Position numbers and translations under genes: made by a program. 7,173 nucleotides of DNA from a bacterium. GTDB taxonomy: Bacteria > Zixibacteria > MSB-5A5 > GN15 > FEB-12. Numbering within the stretch: position 1 is the first letter of the stretch; each line of letters starts with the position of its first letter. The notes below the pieces were generated by a model. It saw only the letters and a list, made by a program, of their open reading frames with translations, made no database searches and had not been told where the DNA came from. This document shows, one piece after another, positions 1-6,639 of the stretch. The stretch lies in contig DAOUUR010000118.1 of the NCBI GenBank assembly GCA_030668045.1, positions 1-7,173 on the forward strand, read 5' to 3'.

Positions 1-13
1 ACCATATATCTCT

Positions 14-57
14 AAAAGCTCTGGCGTAGCTTAATAGCTGCATTAAACTAAGCTTTT
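14..57. terminator. Terminator-like hairpin at left edge
   Basis: AAAAGCT (14-20) is perfectly complementary to AGCTTTT (51-57). Inside it, 27-34 pairs with 43-50 with one C-A mismatch, around an eight-base loop; bases 21-26 bulge out. The A-rich left arm and T-rich right arm resemble an intrinsic terminator that could work in either direction. It probably ends a gene lying left of the window. One + frame reads through 2-31 and stops at TAA 32-34, inside the hairpin, but ten codons are too few to call a gene. The stem is AT-rich, so the call is moderate to weak. Confidence 0.4.
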
Positions 58-203
58 CTACTCAGGGAACGCTTGATAGTATCATTCAATACTAACAAAA
101 ACCGTACTTACCGATTGCCGGTGGATTACGCCGTCTGAAAGGAGGTTCTTGGAGAGAGATTATTGAGAAAATGCGCCATTTTTACCTCACTATTTGACCC
201 CTT
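58..203 (+). promoter_or_regulatory. Untranslated leader of the S8 protease gene
   Basis: No convincing gene or sigma70 promoter is visible here. Two small perfect hairpins occur: TAGTAT/ATACTA (77-82 and 89-94, six-base loop) and ACCG/CGGT (110-113 and 119-122, five-base loop). A strong Shine-Dalgarno-like GGAGG at 141-145 has no start codon at suitable spacing: the TTG at 163 is 17 bases away. The nearby ATG at 171 would encode only eight residues. The segment may be a structured 5' leader, but it matches no riboswitch that I recognise. Confidence 0.3.
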
Positions 204-208
204 AGGAG
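204..208 (+). promoter_or_regulatory. Ribosome binding site fixing the protease start
   Basis: AGGAG lies five bases before ATG 214. The frame is open further upstream and a TTG at 163 could add 17 residues. However, only the ATG at 214 has a well-placed Shine-Dalgarno sequence, and it places a typical signal peptide at the very N-terminus. It is therefore chosen as the start. Confidence 0.75.
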
Positions 209-213
209 AAGTT

Positions 214-2892
214 ATGAAGAGGATTTTTGTAACCGCCATTTTGTTGAGCATGCTACTGATAAGCGGTGCCATGGCTGATAATGTGATGAAGGTGGAACGC
301 GAATTCGGTCCATCCTTTGCCGGATTTGCCCCGAATAAGTTTCTTGTAGTTGTTAAAGAAGGAACACCTCAGATCATAGCCACACAGCGGGCGGGTCTGG
401 CAATAATGGGCAATCTGGAAGCGGACAGAATCGGTAAAAAATATGGCATAAGCAGTTTTGCTCGACAGTTCCCAGGTGCCCGCATGAATAAGAACGCCAA
501 ACCCACTGAGCAAGCACTGACCAAGTACTATAAGATATTCTTTGAGTCTGGCGACTTAGACCAGGTCATGGACGAGTATCGCAAACTTCCGTTTGTCGAA
601 AAAGTCGAGCCGATCGCCATGCATTATATGTCAGCCACCCCCAACGACAAGTACTATGATGACCCGCCGCCAGAGTTCCCGTACGACCAATGGCATTACT
701 GGGATACCTACGGTATCGAAGCAGACCAGGGTTGGGACGATGAAACCGGCAGTTCCGATGTCGTCTGCGCCGTAATTGATGGTGGTGTGCGTTACTACCA
801 CTATGATCTTGGCGGCACCGATCCGCCGGGACCTGATGACAATGTTACCAACGGTAACATCTGGGTCAACCAGGGGGAAATTCCCTCAAACGGTGTTGAC
901 GATGACAATAATGGCTATATTGATGATGTTATCGGTTGGGACTTCGTTTTAGAAGGAAGCAACCAGTGTATCGATAGCGATTGTGGTGGTGTCGACAATG
1001 ATCCCTCAGATTTCGGTGGACACGGTACTCACGTCGCTGGAACAATCGCGGCTATTACCAACAACGACGAGACCTTCGGCGTGGCTGGAGTAGCTGGCGG
1101 CTGGAATGACGGCACTACAAATTATACTGCCAACGGTGTCAAGATCATGTGCCTTCGGGTCGGATACATGACTCGCCGCGGCGGCTTAGTGCACATGGAC
1201 TATTGCGCTGAAGCAATGTTCTATGTCGCTACGATGGTTGAAAAAGGTGTCAATGTAGCAGCGATAAACTGCTCGTGGGGATCATCAACTTACGGTGCAA
1301 TGCCGGCCGCGACCGACAACCTGCTGGCGCACGATGTAATGATCATTGTAGCAGCTGGTAACGATGGAACCTCCAATTATGATTATCTGGGTGGTCACCC
1401 AGGCTGTCTGGATGTGGGCGCTACCGATCAAACCGGTTACGCTGCCAGCTTCACGACCTGGGGAGACTGGGTTGATGTCGCAGCACCGGGTGTTGACATA
1501 CTGAGCACCTATCACCACTCAGATGACCCGGACGGTGATTATATTTCGACTATGTCCGGCACCTCAATGTCCTGCCCTCACGTGGTAGGTGTTGCGGGAT
1601 TGCTGGAGTCAAAAGATCCATCGTTGACCGGTCCGGAGAAATTTGCCCTCCTAGTCAACAATACCAACCCATATCTCGGTACTACGTATATAGGCACCGG
1701 GATCGTCAGCGCCAAGAAAGCGCTGGACGCGGTGGGACCGAACGAGGATCCTCCGATAGCGGAGTTCTCAGGGACACCAACCTCAGGCGATATGCCCCTG
1801 AACGTTAGCTTCACGGACCTGTCCACCAACAGCCCGACCACTTGGAGTTGGAATTTTGGGGATGGCGTCGGGACTTCAAGTTTGGAGAATCCTTCTTATA
1901 TTTACAATAACGCCGGTACATATACGGTTTCGCTGACAGTGACCAACGCTTTTGGCTCTGATTCTGAGACGAAGAACGGTTATATTAACGTAACGGCTCC
2001 AAGCAATGATCCCCCGGTGGCGAATTTCTCGGGTAGCCCGACCACCGGATTTGAACCGCTAACTGTTGATTTCACAGATCTTTCAACCTACGGACCAACC
2101 ACTTGGAGTTGGAACTTCGGTGACGGGGTCGGAACCTCGACCCAGCAGCACCCATCCTACACTTACTCGTCGTTCGGAACCTATACGGTATCGCTGACAG
2201 TTACCAACGCTTACGGTTCCGACACGAAGACAGAGCTTGACTATATTACTGTTCAGGAACAAGAAGAAGCCGTCATGCACGTGCAGGACATTGCGGTCTG
2301 GAGAATAACGGCCGGACGGAATTGCACGGGACGTGGAACAGTAACGATCTTTGATGGTGACAATACGCCGGTTATAGGGGCCACTGTCTACGTCTCAGTT
2401 ACCGGCAATACCACCCAATCGCTCAGCGGTGTTACCGGTACTGATGGTGTTGTTACCCTGACAACTCTGAAGGTAAAGACCTGTGACGGCGAATGGTGCT
2501 ATGAGGTTACCAACGTTACTCATGCAACCAATACTTATGATGCCGGCGCTAATGTGGTTACCGCTGCCTGTGAATCAGGTTGGCTATATGGCAGCAGCGG
2601 CCAGATAGCTCTGGTTAATCAACCTCCGACCGAGGACGAGCTGTTACAGAACCACCCCAACCCGTTCAATCCGACTACCGATATTAGCTTCCGCTTGCCC
2701 GAGGCCGGGTATGTCAAGCTGGAAGTCTACAACCTTGTTGGGCAGCGTGTTGCTGTACTTGCTGATGGCGAATTCTCAACCGGGAGTCACACGGTTACGT
2801 GGGATGCTTCTCGCTTCGCCAGCGGTGTGTACTTCTACCACCTCAGCACCGAGTCGATTGTACTCACTAAGAAGATGGTGTTGCTGAAGTAG
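214..2892 (+). CDS. Secreted S8 subtilisin-like serine protease with PKD repeats and C-terminal sorting domain
   Basis: This is an exported protein-degrading enzyme of 892 residues from ATG 214. A signal peptide covers residues 1 to about 21 (MKRIF, hydrophobic core, AMA/DN). Residues about 30-135 look like an inhibitory propeptide. The catalytic domain (about 145-500) has the full triad: Asp189 in VIDGG, His270 in GHGTHVAGT and Ser451 in GTSMSCPH, with oxyanion Asn383 in AAGND. An acidic loop at 229-238 (DDDNNGYIDD) looks calcium-binding. Two PKD domains follow (512-598 and 599-685), each with WNFGDG and GTYTVSLTVTNA. An Ig-like domain with four cysteines spans about 687-790. The last 80 residues (813-892, from NHPNPFNPTT to KKMVLLK) match the type A sorting / FlgD-like domain used by type IX secretion substrates. 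It is a single-gene unit with its own terminator. A scavenging or surface role is inferred; the substrate is unknown. Confidence 0.95.
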   Translation: MKRIFVTAILLSMLLISGAMADNVMKVEREFGPSFAGFAPNKFLVVVKEGTPQIIATQRAGLAIMGNLEADRIGKKYGISSFARQFPGARMNKNAKPTEQALTKYYKIFFESGDLDQVMDEYRKLPFVEKVEPIAMHYMSATPNDKYYDDPPPEFPYDQWHYWDTYGIEADQGWDDETGSSDVVCAVIDGGVRYYHYDLGGTDPPGPDDNVTNGNIWVNQGEIPSNGVDDDNNGYIDDVIGWDFVLEGSNQCIDSDCGGVDNDPSDFGGHGTHVAGTIAAITNNDETFGVAGVAGGWNDGTTNYTANGVKIMCLRVGYMTRRGGLVHMDYCAEAMFYVATMVEKGVNVAAINCSWGSSTYGAMPAATDNLLAHDVMIIVAAGNDGTSNYDYLGGHPGCLDVGATDQTGYAASFTTWGDWVDVAAPGVDILSTYHHSDDPDGDYISTMSGTSMSCPHVVGVAGLLESKDPSLTGPEKFALLVNNTNPYLGTTYIGTGIVSAKKALDAVGPNEDPPIAEFSGTPTSGDMPLNVSFTDLSTNSPTTWSWNFGDGVGTSSLENPSYIYNNAGTYTVSLTVTNAFGSDSETKNGYINVTAPSNDPPVANFSGSPTTGFEPLTVDFTDLSTYGPTTWSWNFGDGVGTSTQQHPSYTYSSFGTYTVSLTVTNAYGSDTKTELDYITVQEQEEAVMHVQDIAVWRITAGRNCTGRGTVTIFDGDNTPVIGATVYVSVTGNTTQSLSGVTGTDGVVTLTTLKVKTCDGEWCYEVTNVTHATNTYDAGANVVTAACESGWLYGSSGQIALVNQPPTEDELLQNHPNPFNPTTDISFRLPEAGYVKLEVYNLVGQRVAVLADGEFSTGSHTVTWDASRFASGVYFYHLSTESIVLTKKMVLLK
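1747..2268 (+). repeat. Tandem PKD-domain duplication inside the protease gene
   Basis: Two in-frame units of 261 bases (1747-2007 and 2008-2268, 87 codons each) encode consecutive PKD domains. The DNA is still clearly similar. The 17-base block ACCACTTGGAGTTGGAA occurs at 1837-1853 and again exactly 261 bases later at 2098-2114, and the blocks starting at 1921 and 2182 differ only at scattered positions. Both units keep the WNFGDG core and an aligned end, so neither looks degraded. Confidence 0.85.
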
Positions 2893-2931
2893 TAAATACT
2901 GTATCACTCTGTTATTTTGTTAGTTGATGTT

Positions 2932-2973
2932 AAGAACCGACAGTGCCTGAACAGCATTGTCGGTTCTTTTTTT
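2932..2973 (+). terminator. Intrinsic terminator of the S8 protease gene
   Basis: The 11-base arms AAGAACCGACA (2932-2942) and TGTCGGTTCTT (2958-2968) are perfectly complementary. The stem extends inward by four more pairs, one of them G-U, leaving a seven-base loop (2947-2953). A run of seven T follows (2967-2973). It lies 40 bases after the stop codon. The bases after the stem on the opposite strand are not T-rich, so it acts mainly on the + strand. Confidence 0.92.
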
Positions 2974-3003
2974 ATTCTTAAGAAGAAAATTGCTCACATC
3001 ACC

Positions 3004-3033
3004 AAAGAGAAAAGCCCCCGCGAACGGGGGCTT
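3004..3033 (-). terminator. Intrinsic terminator of the redox operon
   Basis: Read on the - strand, AAGCCCCCG (3033-3025) pairs perfectly with CGGGGGCTT (3020-3012) around a TTCG loop. A T/C-rich tail follows (TTCTCTTT, 3011-3004). It lies 55 bases beyond the stop codon of the cytochrome gene and faces the protease terminator, which separates the two converging units. Confidence 0.88.
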
Positions 3034-3088
3034 ATGCAGAATCATACCATGCTTATTCGTGCCAGCTTCGGCCCATCAGGCCTACCCC

Positions 3089-4225
3089 TTAGCGTCTCAG
3101 ATACTCACCAGGAGGGGTCTCTTTCGGATTCGTACCTTCGTCATGACAGGATGCGCAGTCCGGAGCTTTGTTATAGGCGAGATCTGTGTGGCAATCTTCA
3201 CAATCAAGCTCAATATGGATCTCGTCAAGTCGAAGGCCCGTAACGGCGTGGTCGAAATTGTCAGAGTTCCATCCGGAGTGGCAGGCAGAGCACCGACGAT
3301 TAAGCTTTGATATCTTCTTACCAGTTGGGTGACAGGCTCGACACTCGGCACCCTTGTGATAACGATTGAGCGCCCAGCCGGTAGAGGCGTGCGAGAAAGC
3401 CGGTTTTTCCACCGTATCATGGCACTTGTCACAGCGTTCCTCCAAGTGACAATCGTTGCAGACCGCGTGAATCTCCTCGTCAGTCTTAGTTATTTTTGTC
3501 TCTTTGTCCATATCATGACAGTAGGAGCAATTCTCCTGCTTATGACAATCAACACAGCGTAACCCGAACAGATCAATGTGCTCATTGTGGTGTAGCGTCA
3601 CCACCGGACCGGATTCATACGGCGTGCGATAGACCAGTTTGTCCGGTACAGTTACCACCGGGTGAGAGATACCGAGAATGTCGGTGGAGTCAAACCCGAC
3701 CGACAGCGGCTTGCCTTCAGTCGGAAGGTGACAGAGGATACACTGGGTCTCGTGGCTCCACTCGCGATGACATGAAAGACACTGACGGTGATACGCGCCT
3801 TTCAGACTTGGCTGGCGAAGGTTGCTCGGGTTCTTTTCACCGCCATGACAGTCACTACAGGGAGGAATATGTCCCGGGGGACTAAAATGGTGACAGGTCC
3901 CGCAGTCACCACCCATTTGGGCCATGTCCGCATGCAGCTTGTGGTTAAACGTCACAGGCTGATACAGGTCGGTAAGCTCATCAATCAGAAAGGTATCGGG
4001 TGCTTCCACCAACGTGTGAGCAGCCTTCATTTCCGGTTGCAAAACGCTAGGACAGGCCTTCAGGCACATATCCTGCGCGTTCGGTGTCGGACAAGTGTGG
4101 CATTCGAGACAATTGATTTTGTCCAGTTCAGAGTTGTGCGTGTTTTGAGCGACACCAAAGACAGAACCGGATATCGCTATCATCACAACCGCAATAAACA
4201 ATAGGCTAAGTTTCTTGTATGTCAT
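3089..4225 (-). CDS. Periplasmic multiheme c-type cytochrome with 13 CxxCH motifs
   Basis: This 378-residue electron carrier is exported by a Sec-type signal peptide (residues 1 to about 24, KK then a hydrophobic stretch). CxxCH motifs begin at Cys 39, 108, 123, 149, 162, 224, 233, 256, 265, 295, 312, 342 and 357, so up to 13 covalent hemes are possible. There are 17 further histidines, enough for bis-His ligation. The motifs form a lone first site, a group of four (108-166) and a group of eight (224-361), separated by a heme-free stretch at about 167-223. Three extra cysteines (45, 54, 58) near the first motif make a ferredoxin-like pattern. The gene is last in the operon, 15 bases after the NrfD-type gene, with a weak Shine-Dalgarno sequence. 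It probably exchanges electrons with the HybA-like subunit; its partner or terminal acceptor is not encoded here. I cannot assign it to a named cytochrome. Confidence 0.93.
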   Translation of the reverse strand: MTYKKLSLLFIAVVMIAISGSVFGVAQNTHNSELDKINCLECHTCPTPNAQDMCLKACPSVLQPEMKAAHTLVEAPDTFLIDELTDLYQPVTFNHKLHADMAQMGGDCGTCHHFSPPGHIPPCSDCHGGEKNPSNLRQPSLKGAYHRQCLSCHREWSHETQCILCHLPTEGKPLSVGFDSTDILGISHPVVTVPDKLVYRTPYESGPVVTLHHNEHIDLFGLRCVDCHKQENCSYCHDMDKETKITKTDEEIHAVCNDCHLEERCDKCHDTVEKPAFSHASTGWALNRYHKGAECRACHPTGKKISKLNRRCSACHSGWNSDNFDHAVTGLRLDEIHIELDCEDCHTDLAYNKAPDCASCHDEGTNPKETPPGEYLRR

Positions 4226-4240
4226 ATTCAGTTCCGTTCT

Positions 4241-5494
4241 CTAAAATGGTGATGTTATCCGAGAACCATCCTCTTCTTTTTTTGGCTCTTGGCCAACTGG
4301 AACCGAGATGACCGGGAAAATCATCACACACGCACGGTATAGAAGCACCAGCGCGGATATGAATCCTACGGTGACAAGTATCTCAATGAAAGTTGGGAAA
4401 TAAGGATAATCAGCATACACAGGCTTATAGGCAATCACAAAGTAATTGATCCGGTTCAGCGCAACACCCAGAATGACCATGGTCGCGGCAGTAAACAGAC
4501 CACCAATGGATTTTCGGAACCGTGGAGTAGCAAGGATAATTATTGGGATGATAACACCAAAGACCATCTCAACAATCCATGACCAGGACTGGGGTGAACT
4601 CTCCAACACCGCAGGCCATGCTTCTCTAATTGTGATGTCACCAATCTTAATACCCAGATAGACACCCAACAGAGCGGGAGTGTAGCGGGCGAGCGAGGAC
4701 AAAATACCCAACTCCGGTTTCAACTTGAACGATCGCGAGGCCAGAATCGACTCAAATATCACCATCGGAAAACCAACGGCGATCGCCGAGAGCAAAAATA
4801 GCAGCGGCGAAATCGGTGTGTTCCAGAGCACGTGGGTCTTGAACGGTGCGATCAGCATCAGTGTACCCAGCGACGACTGGTGCATGCAACTCAATACCAC
4901 ACCGGCAATGACAAAGAGCGAAACAAACCGACCGAGAGTACGGTCGGCAATCGAAAGGAACCATTCGATGATGCCATTTAAGAATGAGAGCGGAGAGGGG
5001 AGGTTTACCTTCCCTTTAAATCGTTCCACCACCACCGGTATAAACTCGATATACAAAACAGTCAGGTAAATCATTACACACATACCGACCTCAAAGAGTA
5101 CCGAGTTGCCCTGCCACATATCCGGCAACATAACGTGCCAGATGTTATAATAGCGGCCCAGGTCGACGGTAACACCAATAGCCACGAAGGTATAGCCCAA
5201 CATCGCAGTCAGGAGAGCCGGTCGAATAATAGCGTGATATTTATCCTTGTGGAAAATTTCGACCAGCAGCGCTGTAGTGAATCCACCCGCAGCCAGGGCA
5301 ACACCGGAGGCGACATCAATTGCGATCCAGATGCCCCACGGGTATTGGTCATCAAGATTGGTCGCGGCGCCAAGGCCGGCAATAAATCGATAGGCCACTG
5401 CTGCCATGCCGGCCAACATGATCGCGAAGACAATCTTGGTACCGGTGCTGAAGAACTTGGCCTTCATAGGAACAGCAATTTCATGGTGACTCAT
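4241..5494 (-). CDS. NrfD/HybB-type polytopic membrane subunit (quinone-interacting)
   Basis: This 417-residue inner-membrane protein has about ten hydrophobic helices (roughly 21-40, 59-80, 93-112, 130-152, 190-207, 229-252, 270-288, 305-323, 332-350 and 370-395). It resembles the HybB branch of the NrfD family, judged against remembered E. coli HybB. Shared blocks are PWGIWIAID (52-60), RPALL (91-95), DLGRYYN (111-117), NSVLFE (130-135), HQSSLGTLM (205-213) and YFPT (365-368). Family members bind menaquinone and pass electrons to or from a periplasmic four-cluster iron-sulfur subunit; they carry no heme themselves. The start ATG overlaps the upstream stop as ATGA, implying translational coupling, and is preceded by a strong Shine-Dalgarno sequence. 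No hydrogenase gene is present, so a HybB name would mislead. Confidence 0.93.
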   Translation of the reverse strand: MSHHEIAVPMKAKFFSTGTKIVFAIMLAGMAAVAYRFIAGLGAATNLDDQYPWGIWIAIDVASGVALAAGGFTTALLVEIFHKDKYHAIIRPALLTAMLGYTFVAIGVTVDLGRYYNIWHVMLPDMWQGNSVLFEVGMCVMIYLTVLYIEFIPVVVERFKGKVNLPSPLSFLNGIIEWFLSIADRTLGRFVSLFVIAGVVLSCMHQSSLGTLMLIAPFKTHVLWNTPISPLLFLLSAIAVGFPMVIFESILASRSFKLKPELGILSSLARYTPALLGVYLGIKIGDITIREAWPAVLESSPQSWSWIVEMVFGVIIPIIILATPRFRKSIGGLFTAATMVILGVALNRINYFVIAYKPVYADYPYFPTFIEILVTVGFISALVLLYRACVMIFPVISVPVGQEPKKEEDGSRITSPF

Positions 5495-6384
5495 TCTTTC
5501 ACCTCCTGTTCCTCGTTCTTATCACCGATCGTATGCATGATAAGTCCCAGCAAAGCGTACAGAGCTAATGGTGGTACAAATGACTTAAATATGCCGTGCT
5601 GGATAATCTCGGTCAAAGGTGGCAACGGCGCCGCCGAGAGTACAGGAAGCTCGGTGTGCTTTGTATCAACCGCAGTGAGATACATCCAACTGGTGCCCCC
5701 AACCTCATTTTCACCATAGACGTGCTCATGGTAGCGACCGGGATTCGCCTTGAAACGACTATGAGCAAGATCAATTAACTTGCTACGAGGGCCAAAAGTC
5801 AGGGCTTCGTTAGGGCAGATGCTTACACAGGCGGGACTTTCGCCTTTGGCTACACGTTCATGACAGAAAGTACACTTTCTAATCTGAGGAGTGAGCGGGT
5901 TTTCATATTCGTAGGCTGGTACCTGGAATGGACAGGCGATTATACAATAGCGACAGCCAATACACTTCCATGCATCATAATCGACCGATCCCAACTCATT
6001 CTTCTCAAGAGCGCCTACAATACAGGCCGACACGCAGGCCGGTTCGTTACAGTGCATACACTGCACTTTCATCGAGTAAGCTTTTGAAGAATCGGCCGGG
6101 TCCCTGTATTCGTTGACAACCGTATATGCACTCGCGTTGGGGCGCCGATGTTCCTTGAACACAGATTTGTCTTCATAAGATTTGAGGTCTTTATCCGAAA
6201 GCCCATGTTCTTGATTACACGCCCATTCGCACTTGCGACACCCTATGCAGACAACTGTGTCCACAAGAACTCCATACACTTCATCAGTTTTGCTCTCGAT
6301 CTCATGGGCGTGGGTGCTGCCGGTAAGCAGGGTGGCTGAACTCAAGGCGGTAATGCCAAGAAATTTCCTGCGGTCTAAGCTCAT
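5491..6384 (-). CDS. Tat-exported ferredoxin-like subunit with four [4Fe-4S] sites (HybA/NrfC type)
   Basis: This is a 297-residue electron-transfer subunit. The N-terminus carries a twin-arginine signal (DRRKFLG, Arg5-Arg6) and a hydrophobic stretch ending near THA (24-26), so the folded cluster protein should be exported by Tat. Sixteen cysteines form four groups: 46/49/52/56, 109/112/117/121, 141/144/147/151 and 171/174/186/190. This is the set expected for four [4Fe-4S] clusters in the DmsB/NrfC/HybA family. The C-terminal part has a HybA-like block (HVYGENEVGG, 221-230) and one membrane anchor (about 266-287) before an acidic tail, so the protein is probably tethered on the periplasmic face. 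It is first in the operon and overlaps the NrfD-type gene by four bases. It most likely relays electrons between the quinone subunit and the multiheme cytochrome. Confidence 0.94.
   Translation of the reverse strand: MSLDRRKFLGITALSSATLLTGSTHAHEIESKTDEVYGVLVDTVVCIGCRKCEWACNQEHGLSDKDLKSYEDKSVFKEHRRPNASAYTVVNEYRDPADSSKAYSMKVQCMHCNEPACVSACIVGALEKNELGSVDYDAWKCIGCRYCIIACPFQVPAYEYENPLTPQIRKCTFCHERVAKGESPACVSICPNEALTFGPRSKLIDLAHSRFKANPGRYHEHVYGENEVGGTSWMYLTAVDTKHTELPVLSAAPLPPLTEIIQHGIFKSFVPPLALYALLGLIMHTIGDKNEEQEVKE
5501..5507 (-). promoter_or_regulatory. Ribosome binding site of the NrfD-type gene
   Basis: AGGAGGT on the - strand lies six bases before ATG 5494, inside the end of the upstream coding region. 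It is the strongest Shine-Dalgarno sequence in the operon. Together with the four-base ATGA overlap it fixes the start and suggests matched synthesis of the two subunits. Confidence 0.85.
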
Positions 6385-6390
6385 TGTTCG

Positions 6391-6398
6391 TTTCCTCT
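6391..6398 (-). promoter_or_regulatory. Ribosome binding site of the ferredoxin-like gene
   Basis: AGAGGAAA on the - strand places GAGG nine bases before ATG 6384. It supports this start, which also puts the twin-arginine motif at residues 5-6 as expected. Confidence 0.65.
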
Positions 6399-6430
6399 AT
6401 TTGTCAATTGGGGGCTCCTGACTGTAGAAA

Positions 6431-6446
6431 CGTGAAATGATTCACA
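6431..6446 (-). promoter_or_regulatory. CRP-like palindrome in the operon leader
   Basis: On the - strand TGTGAATCATTTCACG matches the CRP-family half-site pattern TGTGA-N6-TCACA at nine of ten defined positions. It lies roughly 30-47 bases downstream of the inferred transcription start, so a bound protein would more likely block than activate. In RNA the same bases could form a five-pair hairpin with a four-base loop. The match may be chance, because no regulator is visible in the window. Confidence 0.35.
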
Positions 6447-6457
6447 TGGTGCTCATC

Positions 6458-6480
6458 ACCTTGAATTAGCATATCAAGGT
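6458..6480. promoter_or_regulatory. Perfect inverted repeat over the inferred transcription start
   Basis: ACCTTGA (6458-6464) and TCAAGGT (6474-6480) are exact inverted copies separated by nine bases. The site overlaps the expected +1 position (about 6477) of the redox operon promoter, which is a classic place for a repressor operator. The spacing does not fit FNR, whose TTGA/TCAA halves are six bases apart. Confidence 0.45.
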
Positions 6481-6483
6481 CTA

Positions 6484-6512
6484 ATTATATCATGTATGAT
6501 CACTAACGTCAA
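6484..6512 (-). promoter_or_regulatory. Near-consensus sigma70 promoter of the redox operon
   Basis: Read on the - strand, a -35 box TTGACG (6512-6507) and a perfect -10 box TATAAT (6489-6484) are separated by exactly 17 bases. Transcription should start near 6477, giving a leader of about 90 bases before ATG 6384. The spacer itself holds the palindrome ATCAT-GT-ATGAT (6489-6500, + strand), which could be bound by a regulator. Confidence 0.85.
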
Positions 6513-6529
6513 GACAATCAATCAACATA

Positions 6530-6576
6530 TAAGAAAGAAGAAAAACAAAGCGGATGTTAACTACCGTATTTGTTTT
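6530..6576 (-). terminator. Candidate terminator of the right-edge helicase-like gene
   Basis: On the - strand AAAACAAA (6576-6569) pairs perfectly with TTTGTTTT (6549-6542). An inner CGG/CCG pairing (6566-6564 with 6553-6551) surrounds a ten-base loop, and a pyrimidine-rich tail follows down to about 6530. It lies about 95 bases after the stop codon at 6670. The stem is almost all A-T and T, so its strength is uncertain. It is followed directly by the redox operon promoter. Confidence 0.35.
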
Positions 6577-6639
6577 GTTTTGCTGTAAGGCGGTTCTTGT
6601 CGGTAATAGGGGGTGACCCAACGGTGAGCGCATAATACT

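Noticed and set aside
1..150. Possible tmRNA 3' half: a short tag-like reading ending in GVA-stop followed by stem-like sequence
   Set aside because: No GGTTCRA T-arm, acceptor stem or CCA end appears downstream before the protease start, so a tmRNA cannot be supported.
171..197. Eight-codon upstream reading frame before the protease
   Set aside because: Very short, with poor spacing to GGAGG and no attenuator-like partner; nothing supports translation.
163..213. N-terminal extension of the protease from TTG 163
   Set aside because: It has no well-placed Shine-Dalgarno and would bury the signal peptide; ATG 214 with AGGAG fits better.
2917..3310. Small + strand frames between the protease and the cytochrome gene
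   Set aside because: They run through both terminators and into the antisense of the cytochrome gene, so they are not credible genes.
3496..4204. Open frames on the + strand opposite the cytochrome gene
   Set aside because: They are shadows of the Cys/His-rich cytochrome coding sequence and show no domain or ribosome binding support.
5135..5719. Open frame of 194 codons on the + strand
   Set aside because: It is antisense to the NrfD-type and ferredoxin-like genes, which have clear family motifs; it shows no motifs of its own.
4241..6384. Naming the two genes hybA and hybB
   Set aside because: Sequence similarity is strong, but no hydrogenase subunits are present in the window and a multiheme cytochrome replaces them, so the function probably differs.
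6458..6480. FNR box
   Set aside because: The TTGA/TCAA-containing halves are nine bases apart rather than six, which does not fit FNR.
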